Shown here: piece after piece, positions 36,219-44,613 of the stretch
Layout: each line of letters opens with the position of its first letter
Position numbering within the stretch: position 1 is the first letter of the stretch
DNA from: Parasedimentitalea denitrificans
GTDB taxonomy: Bacteria; Pseudomonadota; Alphaproteobacteria; Rhodobacterales; Rhodobacteraceae
Length of the DNA stretch: 64,000 nt
Direction: 5' to 3'
Assembly (NCBI RefSeq): GCF_011813015.1
Contig: NZ_QHLQ01000007.1
Location: forward strand, 122,183 to 186,182
Program-made: the position numbers and the translations under genes
Notes under the pieces: generated by a model
Databases searched by the model: none
The model's input: the letters and a program-made list of their open reading frames with translations, nothing else
Told to the model about the DNA's origin: nothing

Positions 36219-36737
36219 TTGTCTATTCAAGTCACACTGATTTTGGGCGGAGCAGCCTCTGGAAAGAGTTCATATGCCGAACAAATCTGTTTTAATAGCG
36301 ACAAAACAAGATCTTACCTAGCCACATCACAAATAGTTGATCATGAAATGCGCGTTAAAATAGACAAACATGTGGTGCAAAGAGGCGAAGGCTGGACAAC
36401 CTATGAGGAGCATTTGAACGTTTCTGCGGTACTTGACTCTTTAGGTAGACAAACTATTTGCCTGCTGGACTGCGCTACAATGTGGTTATCAAATCACCTA
36501 TTGACCGGAAGTGACCTGCAAGTTGCGCAGCAGGATTTGCTAGGTGCAATTTCCCGTTGCAAAGCTGAACTCGTAATTGTGTCAAATGAGGTCGGAATGG
36601 GAATTGTACCGGATAACGCGCTGGCCCGCCAATTCCGCGAGGTGCAGGGGCGTCTGAATATCGCTTTGGCGGCGCAGGCGGATCGGGTTATTCAGGTCAC
36701 CGCAGGGTTGCCGTTGGCATTGAAAGGGACGCTGTGA
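36219..36737 (+). CDS. cobU: Adenosylcobinamide kinase/guanylyltransferase
   Basis: Phosphorylates adenosylcobinamide and transfers GMP in the nucleotide-loop assembly of cobalamin. The P-loop GGAASGKS is at residues 10-17; GEGWTTYEE and LLDCATMWLSNHL are typical. There is no ATG at the right place; the TTG with AAAGG about 9 bases upstream gives the family length (172 aa). Codons are noticeably more A/T-rich than in neighbours in the first two thirds. The stop overlaps the next gene, a phosphatase. Confidence 0.92.
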   Translation: MSIQVTLILGGAASGKSSYAEQICFNSDKTRSYLATSQIVDHEMRVKIDKHVVQRGEGWTTYEEHLNVSAVLDSLGRQTICLLDCATMWLSNHLLTGSDLQVAQQDLLGAISRCKAELVIVSNEVGMGIVPDNALARQFREVQGRLNIALAAQADRVIQVTAGLPLALKGTL

Positions 36738-37315
36738 CGACCGACCTGTTTCTGGTTCGCCATGGTCCAACCCATGCCAAGTGTATGGTCGGCTGGTCGG
36801 ACCTACCCGCAGATCTGTCTGATATCGCTGCGCTATCACGTCTGGACGCATACCTGCCACAGGACGCGCTTGTTGTTTCATCGGACCTAAGCCGTGCAAT
36901 AGACACCGCCGACGCTATTCAAGGGCGTAGAGAGCGCCTGCCGCACAATCCAGATCTGCGTGAAATCCATTTTGGCGACTGGGAACTGCGAACCTGGGCG
37001 GAAATTGACGCGGAGGACCCGGAACGGATCAGCGCTTATTGGGAACGTCCAGGAGATGTGGCTCCTCCGCGCGGCGAAAGCTGGAATCAAGTCTGCGCAA
37101 GGGTGAATACAGCCATTGACTGCCTTGAACAGGCTCACTCAGGCAGGTGTTTGATTGTCGTCGGTCACTTTGGGCAGATATTGACCCAAGTACAGCGGTC
37201 TGACCAATTGAGCGCCGAAGAAGCGTTTGGCCATCGAATTGATAATTTGTCAGTGAGCGAAATCAGCAGAGGCCCCGGCGGCTGGAGCCTTGGAAAGATC
37301 AATCACTGCCCTTGA
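36734..37315 (+). CDS. Histidine phosphatase family protein, possibly CobC-like
   Basis: A 193-residue phosphatase with the RHG signature (Arg9-His10-Gly11 in LFLVRHGPTHAK), Glu in REIHFGDWELRTW and the second His in VVGHFGQIL. The GTG start overlaps the cobU stop (GTGA). Its tight coupling to cobU suggests alpha-ribazole 5'-phosphate phosphatase in cobalamin assembly, although general phosphoglycerate-mutase-like phosphatases look alike. Base composition is nearer to the genome norm than cobU. Confidence 0.85.
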   Translation: MTTDLFLVRHGPTHAKCMVGWSDLPADLSDIAALSRLDAYLPQDALVVSSDLSRAIDTADAIQGRRERLPHNPDLREIHFGDWELRTWAEIDAEDPERISAYWERPGDVAPPRGESWNQVCARVNTAIDCLEQAHSGRCLIVVGHFGQILTQVQRSDQLSAEEAFGHRIDNLSVSEISRGPGGWSLGKINHCP

Positions 37316-37374
37316 TGGTGGGCACCATAAATCATCATTTTACGTGATACCTTTTGCAGCCCTATGCTGCGGTC

Positions 37375-38061
37375 ATGACTTATGATCTTTATATCGGTGA
37401 CCGCATGTTCTCCAGTTGGTCTTTACGCGGCTGGCTCATGTTCGAAAAATTCGCAATCCCGCATAACACCCACATGATTGGGTTGTATTCCGGCACCATG
37501 GCCGAAGACATGGAAGAATTGGCACCAGCTCGATTGGTTCCGACCCTTCGCGCGCCAGACGGACTAGTTGTTGGGGAATCCTTGGCAATGGGGGAAACCC
37601 TGGCCGAACAAAACCCAACGGCTGGCCTGTGGCCCAGTGACCCTGCGCAACGGGCAACCGCGCGCTGGCTCTGTGCCGAAATGGTCGGTGGATTTGGTGC
37701 GCTTCGCAGCGATTGCGCCATGCAATTTCGCCATGTCTGGAAGGGCTTTGTCCCATCCGATGCCGTCAAAGCCGACCTAGCGCGCGTGGAAACCCTTTGG
37801 GCCCATGCCCGAGCCATTTCCGGCAGCTCAGATGGTTTCCTGTTTGGGGAGTATTCACTGGCGGAAGTCTTTTACACACCCGTAGCCGCGCGCATCGTTG
37901 GGTATGACCTGCCGGTGTCAGAGGCATCACGCGCCTACTGCAAGACCCTGCTGTCAGACCCCGCTGTCTTGAAATGGCAGGAACAGGCGCAGGAGGTGCA
38001 GTATGATCCTATGCCCTATGAAATAGACCTGCCAAATCGTCCCTGGAGTTTGGACGGATAA
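37375..38061 (+). CDS. Glutathione S-transferase family protein
   Basis: Cytosolic GST-type protein, 228 aa. The thioredoxin-like N-terminal domain starts MTYDLYIGDRMFSSWSLRGW, where SSWS is the usual Ser-containing motif, with a cis-Pro in ARLVPTL and the Glu-Ser pair in VVGESLAMGE that binds glutathione. A helical C-terminal domain follows. An ATG seven codons upstream lacks a better site; neither start has a strong one. Substrate unknown. Confidence 0.88.
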   Translation: MTYDLYIGDRMFSSWSLRGWLMFEKFAIPHNTHMIGLYSGTMAEDMEELAPARLVPTLRAPDGLVVGESLAMGETLAEQNPTAGLWPSDPAQRATARWLCAEMVGGFGALRSDCAMQFRHVWKGFVPSDAVKADLARVETLWAHARAISGSSDGFLFGEYSLAEVFYTPVAARIVGYDLPVSEASRAYCKTLLSDPAVLKWQEQAQEVQYDPMPYEIDLPNRPWSLDG

Positions 38062-38153
38062 GGTCGATTTCATTGTGAAATGACGACCGCATTAACCCCT
38101 TGGAAACCATATCTCTCAACCATCTCGGACTGAACGATAGGGAGCAGGGAGAG

Positions 38154-39662
38154 ATGACCGCACGCGCCTATACCGTTGCGTTCCAAGGGGTCGAAGCCCG
38201 CCAGGTTGAGGTGCAATGCGCAGTGGCGCCGGGCCTGCCCGCGTTTTCGGTGGTTGGGCTACCCGACAAGGCGGTGTCAGAGGCCCGTGATCGGGTACGG
38301 TCAGCGTTCGCCAGCATGTCGATTGCGCTGCCCTCAAAACGGATCACCATAAACCTTTCACCTGCTGACTTGCCCAAAGAGGGCAGTCATTTCGACCTGC
38401 CAATTGCGCTCGCACTATTGGCCGCTATCGAAATCATCCCGGCAGATGCCGCCGCCGAAACCATCGCATTGGGTGAGTTGTCCCTTGATGGCACATTGGT
38501 TCCTGTAGTTGGCGCGCTTCCGGCCGCGATGACCGCTGCCGAGAAGAACCGTACGCTTCTTTGCCCACAAGCATCAGGGGCGGAGGCGGCATGGGTGGAG
38601 GCGGCGAAGGTCGTGGGGGCTGCCAGTTTGGCCGACGTGGTGCGCCATTTCACCGGGCAAATGTTGATCGATTTGGCCCGACCGGGCGAGGTGAGCAGCC
38701 CTGCCCCAACCAAAGACCTAAGGGACGTCAAGGGACAGGAACGAGCCAAACGCGCGCTGGAGATCGCCGCGGCGGGCCGTCACCACATACTGATGGTAGG
38801 CACGCCAGGGTCAGGGAAATCAATGTTGGCGGCACGACTGCCGGGCATCTTGCCACCGCTGACGCCAACCGAAGCACTGCAGACATCGATGATTCAGTCC
38901 CTATGCGGAATGATCGAAGAAGGTGGCATCAATCGCACACGTCCGTTCAGGGAGCCACACCACACCGCATCAATGGCAGCGATAGTTGGTGGCGGACGGC
39001 AGGCAAAACCGGGCGAGATCAGTCTGGCCCACAATGGTGTTTTGTTTCTAGACGAATTTCCAGAGTTCAATCGTGCTGTGCTGGAAACTTTGCGCCAGCC
39101 AATTGAAACTGGCGAAGTGATGATTGCCCGCGCCAATGCGCATGTGAAATACCCCAGCCGGTTCATGTTGGTGGCGGCGGCCAATCCCTGCAAGTGCGGC
39201 TACCTGACGGACCCAGCCCGCGCCTGTTCCCGTGCTCCGATCTGTGGCGAGGATTACATGGGACGGATCTCTGGCCCACTCATGGACCGGTTTGATCTGC
39301 GGGTTGAGGTGCCACCGGTTGCCTTTAGCGATCTGGATCTCCCGGCAGATGGTGATAGCACTAACGAGGTGGCCGCACGTGTTGCCGCCGCGCGGGACGT
39401 GCAAAGCAGGCGGTTTGAAGACTTCTCTGACCTGAGGCAGAACGCAGATGTCGAGGGGGAATTGTTGGAACAGGTCGCACGACCAGACGTCGAGAGCCGA
39501 GACCTGCTGAAGCGCGCCGCCGAACGATTCGGCCTAACGGCGCGGGGGTATCACCGGGTCCTGCGGGTGGCCCGAACCATTGCAGACCTTGATAACGTGA
39601 CTGACATTCGGCGCAGAGATGTGGCGGAGGCGCTGAGTTTCAGATTGGCCACCTCAGCTTAA
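38154..39662 (+). CDS. comM: YifB/ComM-family Mg-chelatase-like AAA+ ATPase
   Basis: A 502-residue AAA+ helicase-like protein; ComM promotes branch migration during natural transformation. An N-terminal Lon-protease-like domain (1-180) precedes the ATPase with Walker A GTPGSGKSM, Walker B LFLDEFPEF and a zinc-like Cys group (NPCKCGYL, ACSRAPIC), then a C-terminal helical domain. GGGAGAG stands near the ATG; an earlier start is less good. Whether this organism is naturally competent cannot be told here. Confidence 0.93.
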   Translation: MTARAYTVAFQGVEARQVEVQCAVAPGLPAFSVVGLPDKAVSEARDRVRSAFASMSIALPSKRITINLSPADLPKEGSHFDLPIALALLAAIEIIPADAAAETIALGELSLDGTLVPVVGALPAAMTAAEKNRTLLCPQASGAEAAWVEAAKVVGAASLADVVRHFTGQMLIDLARPGEVSSPAPTKDLRDVKGQERAKRALEIAAAGRHHILMVGTPGSGKSMLAARLPGILPPLTPTEALQTSMIQSLCGMIEEGGINRTRPFREPHHTASMAAIVGGGRQAKPGEISLAHNGVLFLDEFPEFNRAVLETLRQPIETGEVMIARANAHVKYPSRFMLVAAANPCKCGYLTDPARACSRAPICGEDYMGRISGPLMDRFDLRVEVPPVAFSDLDLPADGDSTNEVAARVAAARDVQSRRFEDFSDLRQNADVEGELLEQVARPDVESRDLLKRAAERFGLTARGYHRVLRVARTIADLDNVTDIRRRDVAEALSFRLATSA

Positions 39663-39719
39663 ATCTTTCGTCATGGCTGAAGCCATTGCGGGCTGGGTCG
39701 GCAAAACTCCCGTTGGGCG

Positions 39720-40070
39720 CTATGCGTGGGGATCACTTTCCTGCAGGCTGTCAGCCCATTGTTTTGACCAAGCGCCAAAAGGTTCGAGCAATCCGAATAG
39801 TTCCTCCCCAGTGGCAGTCAGTTCGTAGCCTGTGTCTCCACGCGCGACTAAACCGCTTGATGTCAGCTCTTTTAGACGTTTGTTCAAAACTGTTGGGGAA
39901 ACCCTCTCGCAGCTGGTTTGGATCTCGCGAAATGTCATTGGACCGCGTGATAGCTGCCAGATCACCCCAAGCGCCCAGCTTCGCCCCAGCAGATCGAACA
40001 AGGCCATGATTGGCTTGCCCGATTGCGATCCCCTGACTGGTTTTCCCGGTGTGGGAATTTGTGTCGACAT
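39720..40070 (-). CDS. HxlR-family transcriptional regulator
   Basis: A 116-residue winged-helix regulator with the HxlR layout: helix-turn-helix at about 40-85 (GPMTFREIQTSCERVSPTVL, NKRLKELTSSGLVAR) and an amphipathic C-terminal helix. GGAG stands before the ATG. It is divergent from an EamA transporter, and two identical-format palindromes lie between the starts, so it very probably binds there and controls both genes. Confidence 0.93.
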   Translation of the reverse strand: MSTQIPTPGKPVRGSQSGKPIMALFDLLGRSWALGVIWQLSRGPMTFREIQTSCERVSPTVLNKRLKELTSSGLVARGDTGYELTATGEELFGLLEPFGAWSKQWADSLQESDPHA

Positions 40071-40080
40071 GGCTGACTCC

Positions 40081-40126
40081 TATTGCTACTCTTTATGTAG
40101 CGCCGTATTGCTACGCCTTATGTAGC
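40081..40126. promoter_or_regulatory. Tandem operator pair, probable HxlR binding sites
   Basis: Two 21-bp copies (40081-40101 and 40106-40126) repeat at 25 bp with two base differences. Each is TATT then GCTAC-N7-GTAGC, a perfect inverted repeat of 5 bp arms. They lie between the divergent HxlR and EamA starts. The 25-bp step is not a whole number of helical turns, so the two sites are not on exactly the same face. Confidence 0.8.
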
Positions 40127-40145
40127 AAACTTGTCAGGCGTTGCC

Positions 40146-41036
40146 ATGATTATTCTTCCAGTTCTCGCAGCTTTGAGTGCTTCATTCGGGTGGGCCACGG
40201 GTATTGTCCTTGCACAAAGCCCAGCAAAATTACTCGGTTCATTTGAATTCACCCGTATTCAGCTGATATCTTGCGCAGCTATTCTTGCAGTCGCCTGTAC
40301 TGGTCTTGGGTACTGGCAGTCCGTTGAATGGTCTTACTGGCCGCATTTTGCTGCCAGTACGTGTTTCGGCATCGTTTTGGGAAATCTCGCGATGATCGAA
40401 TGCCTGCGACGAGGCGGCCCAAGGCGCACGGAGTTATTGTTGTCTCTCAAAGCGCCGCTGGTTGCTGCAATGGCATATTTTTGGCTGCAGGAAACATCAT
40501 CAGTCATGGACTTGCTAGGGGCGAGCATCACCCTGTCCTGTGTCTGTCTTGCGATCTTTTTCGGTGGCAACAAACGCTCTGACAGCGATGTGACGACGGG
40601 CCGGATATCAACAATCGTGCTGCTTGGCATAACTGCAACGGGCCTTCAGGGGTTCGGGTTTCTCGTCATTAAGCCAGCGATGCTTGCAGGAACTGAGCCA
40701 ATAGCTGCATCAGCCATCCGCCTGTTGGGGGCCGCATTTCTGATTTCAATTGTAGCGCTGTGGCCGTCCAAGATGTTTCAGAGCCAGAGTGAGTTGTCAC
40801 CACGGTTACTTGGCCGAACGATATTGCCAGGGTTCATAGGCTACGGCGTGTCTTCGTCTTTGTTGCTTTATGCCTTTGCAAATTTCGATGCGGGCATTGC
40901 GGCTGTACTTGGGTCTTTATCGCCAGTGCTTGTTCTACCAATCCTCTGGTTCAAGGAAGGCCATATGCCACGCGCACAAGCAACCTTGGGTGCGGTTTTG
41001 ACGGTGGTGGGCACCGTGGTCATTGTTGTTCTTTGA
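40146..41036 (+). CDS. EamA/DMT-family transporter
   Basis: Inner-membrane transporter, 296 aa, ten helices in two EamA repeats; the second begins near residue 155. The ATG at the position given follows AGGCG by 5 bases; a TTG five codons upstream is possible. It is divergent from the HxlR regulator and downstream of the operator pair, so a drug, aldehyde or metabolite signal probably induces it. A palindromic terminator-like element separates it from gshB. Confidence 0.9.
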   Translation: MIILPVLAALSASFGWATGIVLAQSPAKLLGSFEFTRIQLISCAAILAVACTGLGYWQSVEWSYWPHFAASTCFGIVLGNLAMIECLRRGGPRRTELLLSLKAPLVAAMAYFWLQETSSVMDLLGASITLSCVCLAIFFGGNKRSDSDVTTGRISTIVLLGITATGLQGFGFLVIKPAMLAGTEPIAASAIRLLGAAFLISIVALWPSKMFQSQSELSPRLLGRTILPGFIGYGVSSSLLLYAFANFDAGIAAVLGSLSPVLVLPILWFKEGHMPRAQATLGAVLTVVGTVVIVVL

Positions 41037-41082
41037 GGTAACGATACGCGATCGCAGATGCTGGATAGGCATGTCAGGTGCT

Positions 41083-41102
41083 GCCCGGCCAATTGGCCGG
41101 GC
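41083..41102. terminator. Perfect 20-bp palindrome between EamA and gshB
   Basis: GCCCGGCCAATTGGCCGGGC is self-complementary over its whole length, 47 bases after the EamA stop and 12 bases beyond the gshB stop. No T run follows, so a bidirectional terminator is the likely but not certain role. Confidence 0.5.
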
Positions 41103-41114
41103 GAACCCTATGAG

Positions 41115-42047
41115 TTAAAGCTTGGCTTCAATCGCTTCCCAGATCTTCTCGGCGATGTTCACACCGTCGAAACGCTCTAGTTCCTGAATGCCAGTCGGAG
41201 AGGTCACGTTGATTTCAGTGAGGTAGTCACCGATCACGTCGATGCCGACAAAAACCTGGCCCTTTTCCTTCAGCAGCGGGCCGATGGCAGCGCAGATTTC
41301 CAGATCACGTTCGGTCAGGCCAATCTTTTCAGGGCGGCCGCCGACATGCATGTTTGATCGCGTTTCGCCTGCCGCAGGTACACGGTTGATCGCACCTACT
41401 GGCTCGCCATCGACCAGAATAACCCGTTTGTCGCCATTGCTGACGTCAGGCAGGAATTTCTGCACGATCAATGGTTCCCGGCTAAAGCCTGTGAACAGCT
41501 CGTGCAGCGAGGTCAGGTTGCGGTCGTTGGTATCCAGACGGAACACCCCTGCCCCACCGTTGCCGTACAGCGGCTTTAGGATCACGTCGCCATGTTTGGC
41601 TTTGAACGCCTTGATGGTATCCAGATCACGGGCGATGGTTGTTGGTGGTGTCAGGTCCGGGAAATCCAGTACCAGCAGTTTTTCTGGGTAGTTGCGCACC
41701 CAGAACGGGTCGTTCACTACCAAGGCCTGCCCCTTGAGACGATCCAGTAAATGGGTGGCGGTGATGTAGTGCATGTCGAACGGAGGGTCTTGACGCAGCC
41801 AGACCACATCGAAATCAGCCAGGTCCACCTCTCGTTCTAGGCCAAGGACGGCTGGATCTCCGGCAACGCGCTGTACGGTCATATCCTGACCACGAGCGGT
41901 GATACGACCCTCTTGGTAGGCAAGCTGATCCGGCCCGTAGAAAAACAGCTCGTGCCCACGTTTCTGTGCCTCTTCGGCCAGCCGGAAACTGCTGTCTGCG
42001 TTGATGTCCACGTCCCCGATTGGGTCCATCTGAAAGGCGATCTTCAT
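41115..42047 (-). CDS. gshB: Glutathione synthetase
   Basis: ATP-grasp ligase joining gamma-glutamylcysteine and glycine, 310 aa. The N-terminal lid begins [20 protein letters not shown], with the Gly-rich loop [17 protein letters not shown] and metal site [17 protein letters not shown] precedes the ATG; an upstream start is less good. It is downstream of rsmI and yraN on the same strand. Confidence 0.97.
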   Translation of the reverse strand: MKIAFQMDPIGDVDINADSSFRLAEEAQKRGHELFFYGPDQLAYQEGRITARGQDMTVQRVAGDPAVLGLEREVDLADFDVVWLRQDPPFDMHYITATHLLDRLKGQALVVNDPFWVRNYPEKLLVLDFPDLTPPTTIARDLDTIKAFKAKHGDVILKPLYGNGGAGVFRLDTNDRNLTSLHELFTGFSREPLIVQKFLPDVSNGDKRVILVDGEPVGAINRVPAAGETRSNMHVGGRPEKIGLTERDLEICAAIGPLLKEKGQVFVGIDVIGDYLTEINVTSPTGIQELERFDGVNIAEKIWEAIEAKL

Positions 42048-42107
42048 GCGTCTATCCCTTATCTGTCGGTCAGATACATGGCCCAGCATCAGCCCATGTT
42101 CAATGGG

Positions 42108-42488
42108 TCAGCCCTGCCCAAAAGCGTTTTCGATGATTTCAATGCGGCCAGCGCCATCAACCAAAGCAACGTCAAATCGAGATTCTGTTAGCTGGCCTGC
42201 GGGTTCATTGTCCAGAAATTGCCCCGCGCTGGCGTAGATCCGCTCTATCTGGGCCTGCGTGATGCGCGCGGCGGCACGGGCGCTTGTCTTGCTTTTTTTC
42301 ACTTCGACAAAGACTAGGGCTGCGCCTTGGCGAAGGATCAGGTCAATCTCGCCACCCGCACCGCGCCAGCGGCGTGCAGCCACACTGTAGCCCTGTTTTT
42401 CATAGAGCTTGACCACCTGATCTTCGGCGGCGGCGCCTGACAGATAGGCCTGTTGGCCACGTTCAATACGATCCCGTGGTCCAGCCAT
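42108..42488 (-). CDS. YraN-family (UPF0102) endonuclease-like protein
   Basis: A 126-residue protein with the restriction-endonuclease-like fold: GGEIDLILRQGAALVFVEVKKSK, which holds the D-E-K metal site. Family function is still uncertain; some members affect DNA repair or cell division. It starts 3 bases after the rsmI stop, so it is cotranslated with it, the usual order. Confidence 0.92.
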   Translation of the reverse strand: MAGPRDRIERGQQAYLSGAAAEDQVVKLYEKQGYSVAARRWRGAGGEIDLILRQGAALVFVEVKKSKTSARAAARITQAQIERIYASAGQFLDNEPAGQLTESRFDVALVDGAGRIEIIENAFGQG

Positions 42489-42491
42489 ATC

Positions 42492-43352
42492 CTACCCTTC
42501 GTCCTTGGGCAGCTGCAGCGCCATTTGATAGACTTTGCGACGGGGTAGATCGTGCAGCTTCGACACAATATCCGCTGCATCCTTGACCGAGTTATCACGC
42601 AACGCCGCGCGCAGGTCCTGTTCCAGATCATCGGGATTCACGTCTTTGGTGCGGGAGCGGTCGACCAACACGACAATTTCACCCTTTACGCCAGCCTTGG
42701 CCAGTTGCGCGGCCAGTTCGCTTAGCGAAGCGCGGCGAACCTCTTCGAACTTTTTGGTAATCTCACGGCACAGGGCTGCAGGGCGATCCCCCAGTACTTC
42801 TGCCATGTCCGCCAGCGAGGCCGCTATGCGCTTGGGTGATTCGTAAAAGATGAGCGTTCCGGGAATGCGGCTGACCTCTTCCAGCCGTTTGCGTCGGGCA
42901 CCACTGGCATTTGGCAGAAACCCAGCAAAAAAGAATGCATCGGTCGGCAGGCCTGCAAGCGTCAGCGCGGCCAGCCCTGCTGAGGCCCCCGGAGCGACGG
43001 TGACCGCATGACCTGCCTCGGCTGCGTCGCGGCTAAGATCATAGCCGGGGTCGGCAATAAGCGGCATTCCTGCCTCGGAGGCATAGGCGACAGATTTGCC
43101 CTCGGCGAGTGCCGCAAGCAGGCCCGCACGGGCGCCTGCGCCGCTGTGGTCGTGGTAAGCAATGACCCGACGGTCGCCCAGTGGCACACCATGAATTTCC
43201 ATCAGGCGGCGCAGGGATCTGGTGTCTTCGGCGGCGATCACGTCAGCGGATGCCAAAACATCCAGCGCTCTAAGGGTGATATCGCGTGCTGTGCCTATTG
43301 GAGTGGCAACAAAGTACAGCCCCGGAGACAATCTGACATTCTGGTGATTCAA
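42492..43352 (-). CDS. rsmI: 16S rRNA (cytidine1402-2'-O)-methyltransferase RsmI
   Basis: Methylates C1402 of 16S rRNA at the decoding site, using S-adenosylmethionine; 286 aa. The TIM-like tetrapyrrole-methylase fold shows LYFVATPIGTARDITLRAL near the N-terminus, AEDTRSLRRLM and the GMPLIADPGYDL segment. Divergent from the LpoA-like gene. First gene of the rsmI-yraN pair; gshB follows. Confidence 0.96.
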   Translation of the reverse strand: MNHQNVRLSPGLYFVATPIGTARDITLRALDVLASADVIAAEDTRSLRRLMEIHGVPLGDRRVIAYHDHSGAGARAGLLAALAEGKSVAYASEAGMPLIADPGYDLSRDAAEAGHAVTVAPGASAGLAALTLAGLPTDAFFFAGFLPNASGARRKRLEEVSRIPGTLIFYESPKRIAASLADMAEVLGDRPAALCREITKKFEEVRRASLSELAAQLAKAGVKGEIVVLVDRSRTKDVNPDDLEQDLRAALRDNSVKDAADIVSKLHDLPRRKVYQMALQLPKDEG

Positions 43353-43440
43353 CGCTGGACCCGCCTTTATCGTCGTTTATTATTCACCCCTAACACCAAC
43401 ACGGCACACCATTGCCGGACCAGGGAGTTTTAAGTCTATT

Positions 43441-44613
43441 ATGTTTGCTTTTTTCAAGCCTACCCGCAAGGTCGCACTCGCGGCTATTATCGCTGTTTCT
43501 TCTATTGCTCTTGCCGCCTGCGACCCCATTAGCACTGGTGGCGGGCCAACTATCAACACATCTAAACCGGTCCCTGTGGCATTGCTGGTGCCGCGTGGCT
43601 CTGGCCAGCCCGGAGACGAGGTCCTGGCCCAAAGCCTGGAAAACGCAGCCCGCATGGCCATTGCCGACCTGCAGGGCATTCAGATTGATCTGAAAGTGTA
43701 CAACACTGCCGCCGATGCGCAGACCGCAGCGACGGCAGCGACACAGGCGGTAAGTGACGGCGCCCGAATTATTCTGGGTCCACTGTATGCCGAGGCAGCA
43801 AATGCTGCGGGTGTGGCTGCGGCCAAACGCAACGTGAATGTTCTGGCGTTTTCTAACAACTCTGCCATTGCAGGTGGTAACGTTTACATCCTTGGTGCAA
43901 CCTATGACAACACAGCCCGGAGGCTTGCCAGCTATGCGGCACGTCAGGGCAAGGGCAACATGCTGGTGGTCAGCGGCAATGATGCCAGCGGGCAGGCAGG
44001 CCGAAACGCCATCCAAAGCGCCGCAGCCGCGACCTCTGCCAATGTTGTCGGCAGTGTCAGTTATGAGCTATCGCAACAGGATGTGATCAACTCGATTCCG
44101 ACAATTCGGGATACAGCGGCGAGCAACGGGGCCACCTCGGTGTTTATGACAGCGACCACGGCTGGGGCTTTGCCTCTTTTGACGCAACTGCTCCCCGAAG
44201 CAGGGCTTGACCCGGCGACCACTCAGTACATGGGACTGACCCGCTGGGATATTCCTGCGCAAACGCTGGCCTTGCCCGGTGTTCAGGGCGGCTGGTTTGC
44301 CCTACCCGATCCAGCAAAGGCTGCACAGTTCCGTGATCGCTACAGCGCTACCTATGGCAGCGCACCGCACTCTGTCGGTGGCCTGGCCTATGATGGTATC
44401 GCGGCCATTGGTGCGCTGGTCGGTGCTGGTAAATCAGATGCCCTGACCGGAGCCGCCCTGACGCAAGGCGCCGGTTTCCAAGGGGTTAGTGGTATCTTCC
44501 GTCTGCGCCCAGATGGCACAAATGAACGTGGCCTCGCGGTTGCGACAATCCAAGAACAGAAGGTGGTTGTCATTGAACCAGCCCCAAGCAGCTTCTCCGG
44601 CGCAGGATCGTGA
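43441..44613 (+). CDS. LpoA-like outer-membrane lipoprotein (PBP activator)
   Basis: Periplasmic-binding-like lipoprotein, 390 aa. Signal peptide with lipobox LAAC at about residues 24-27 (acylated Cys27), then a leucine-binding-protein fold from about residue 42 (PVPVALLVPRGSGQPGDEVLAQSL). Family members include LpoA, activator of class A penicillin-binding proteins. Divergent from rsmI, the common order in alphaproteobacteria. The glnD frame starts inside its 3' end. Without a PBP1a in the window the role is by homology. Confidence 0.85.
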   Translation: MFAFFKPTRKVALAAIIAVSSIALAACDPISTGGGPTINTSKPVPVALLVPRGSGQPGDEVLAQSLENAARMAIADLQGIQIDLKVYNTAADAQTAATAATQAVSDGARIILGPLYAEAANAAGVAAAKRNVNVLAFSNNSAIAGGNVYILGATYDNTARRLASYAARQGKGNMLVVSGNDASGQAGRNAIQSAAAATSANVVGSVSYELSQQDVINSIPTIRDTAASNGATSVFMTATTAGALPLLTQLLPEAGLDPATTQYMGLTRWDIPAQTLALPGVQGGWFALPDPAKAAQFRDRYSATYGSAPHSVGGLAYDGIAAIGALVGAGKSDALTGAALTQGAGFQGVSGIFRLRPDGTNERGLAVATIQEQKVVVIEPAPSSFSGAGS

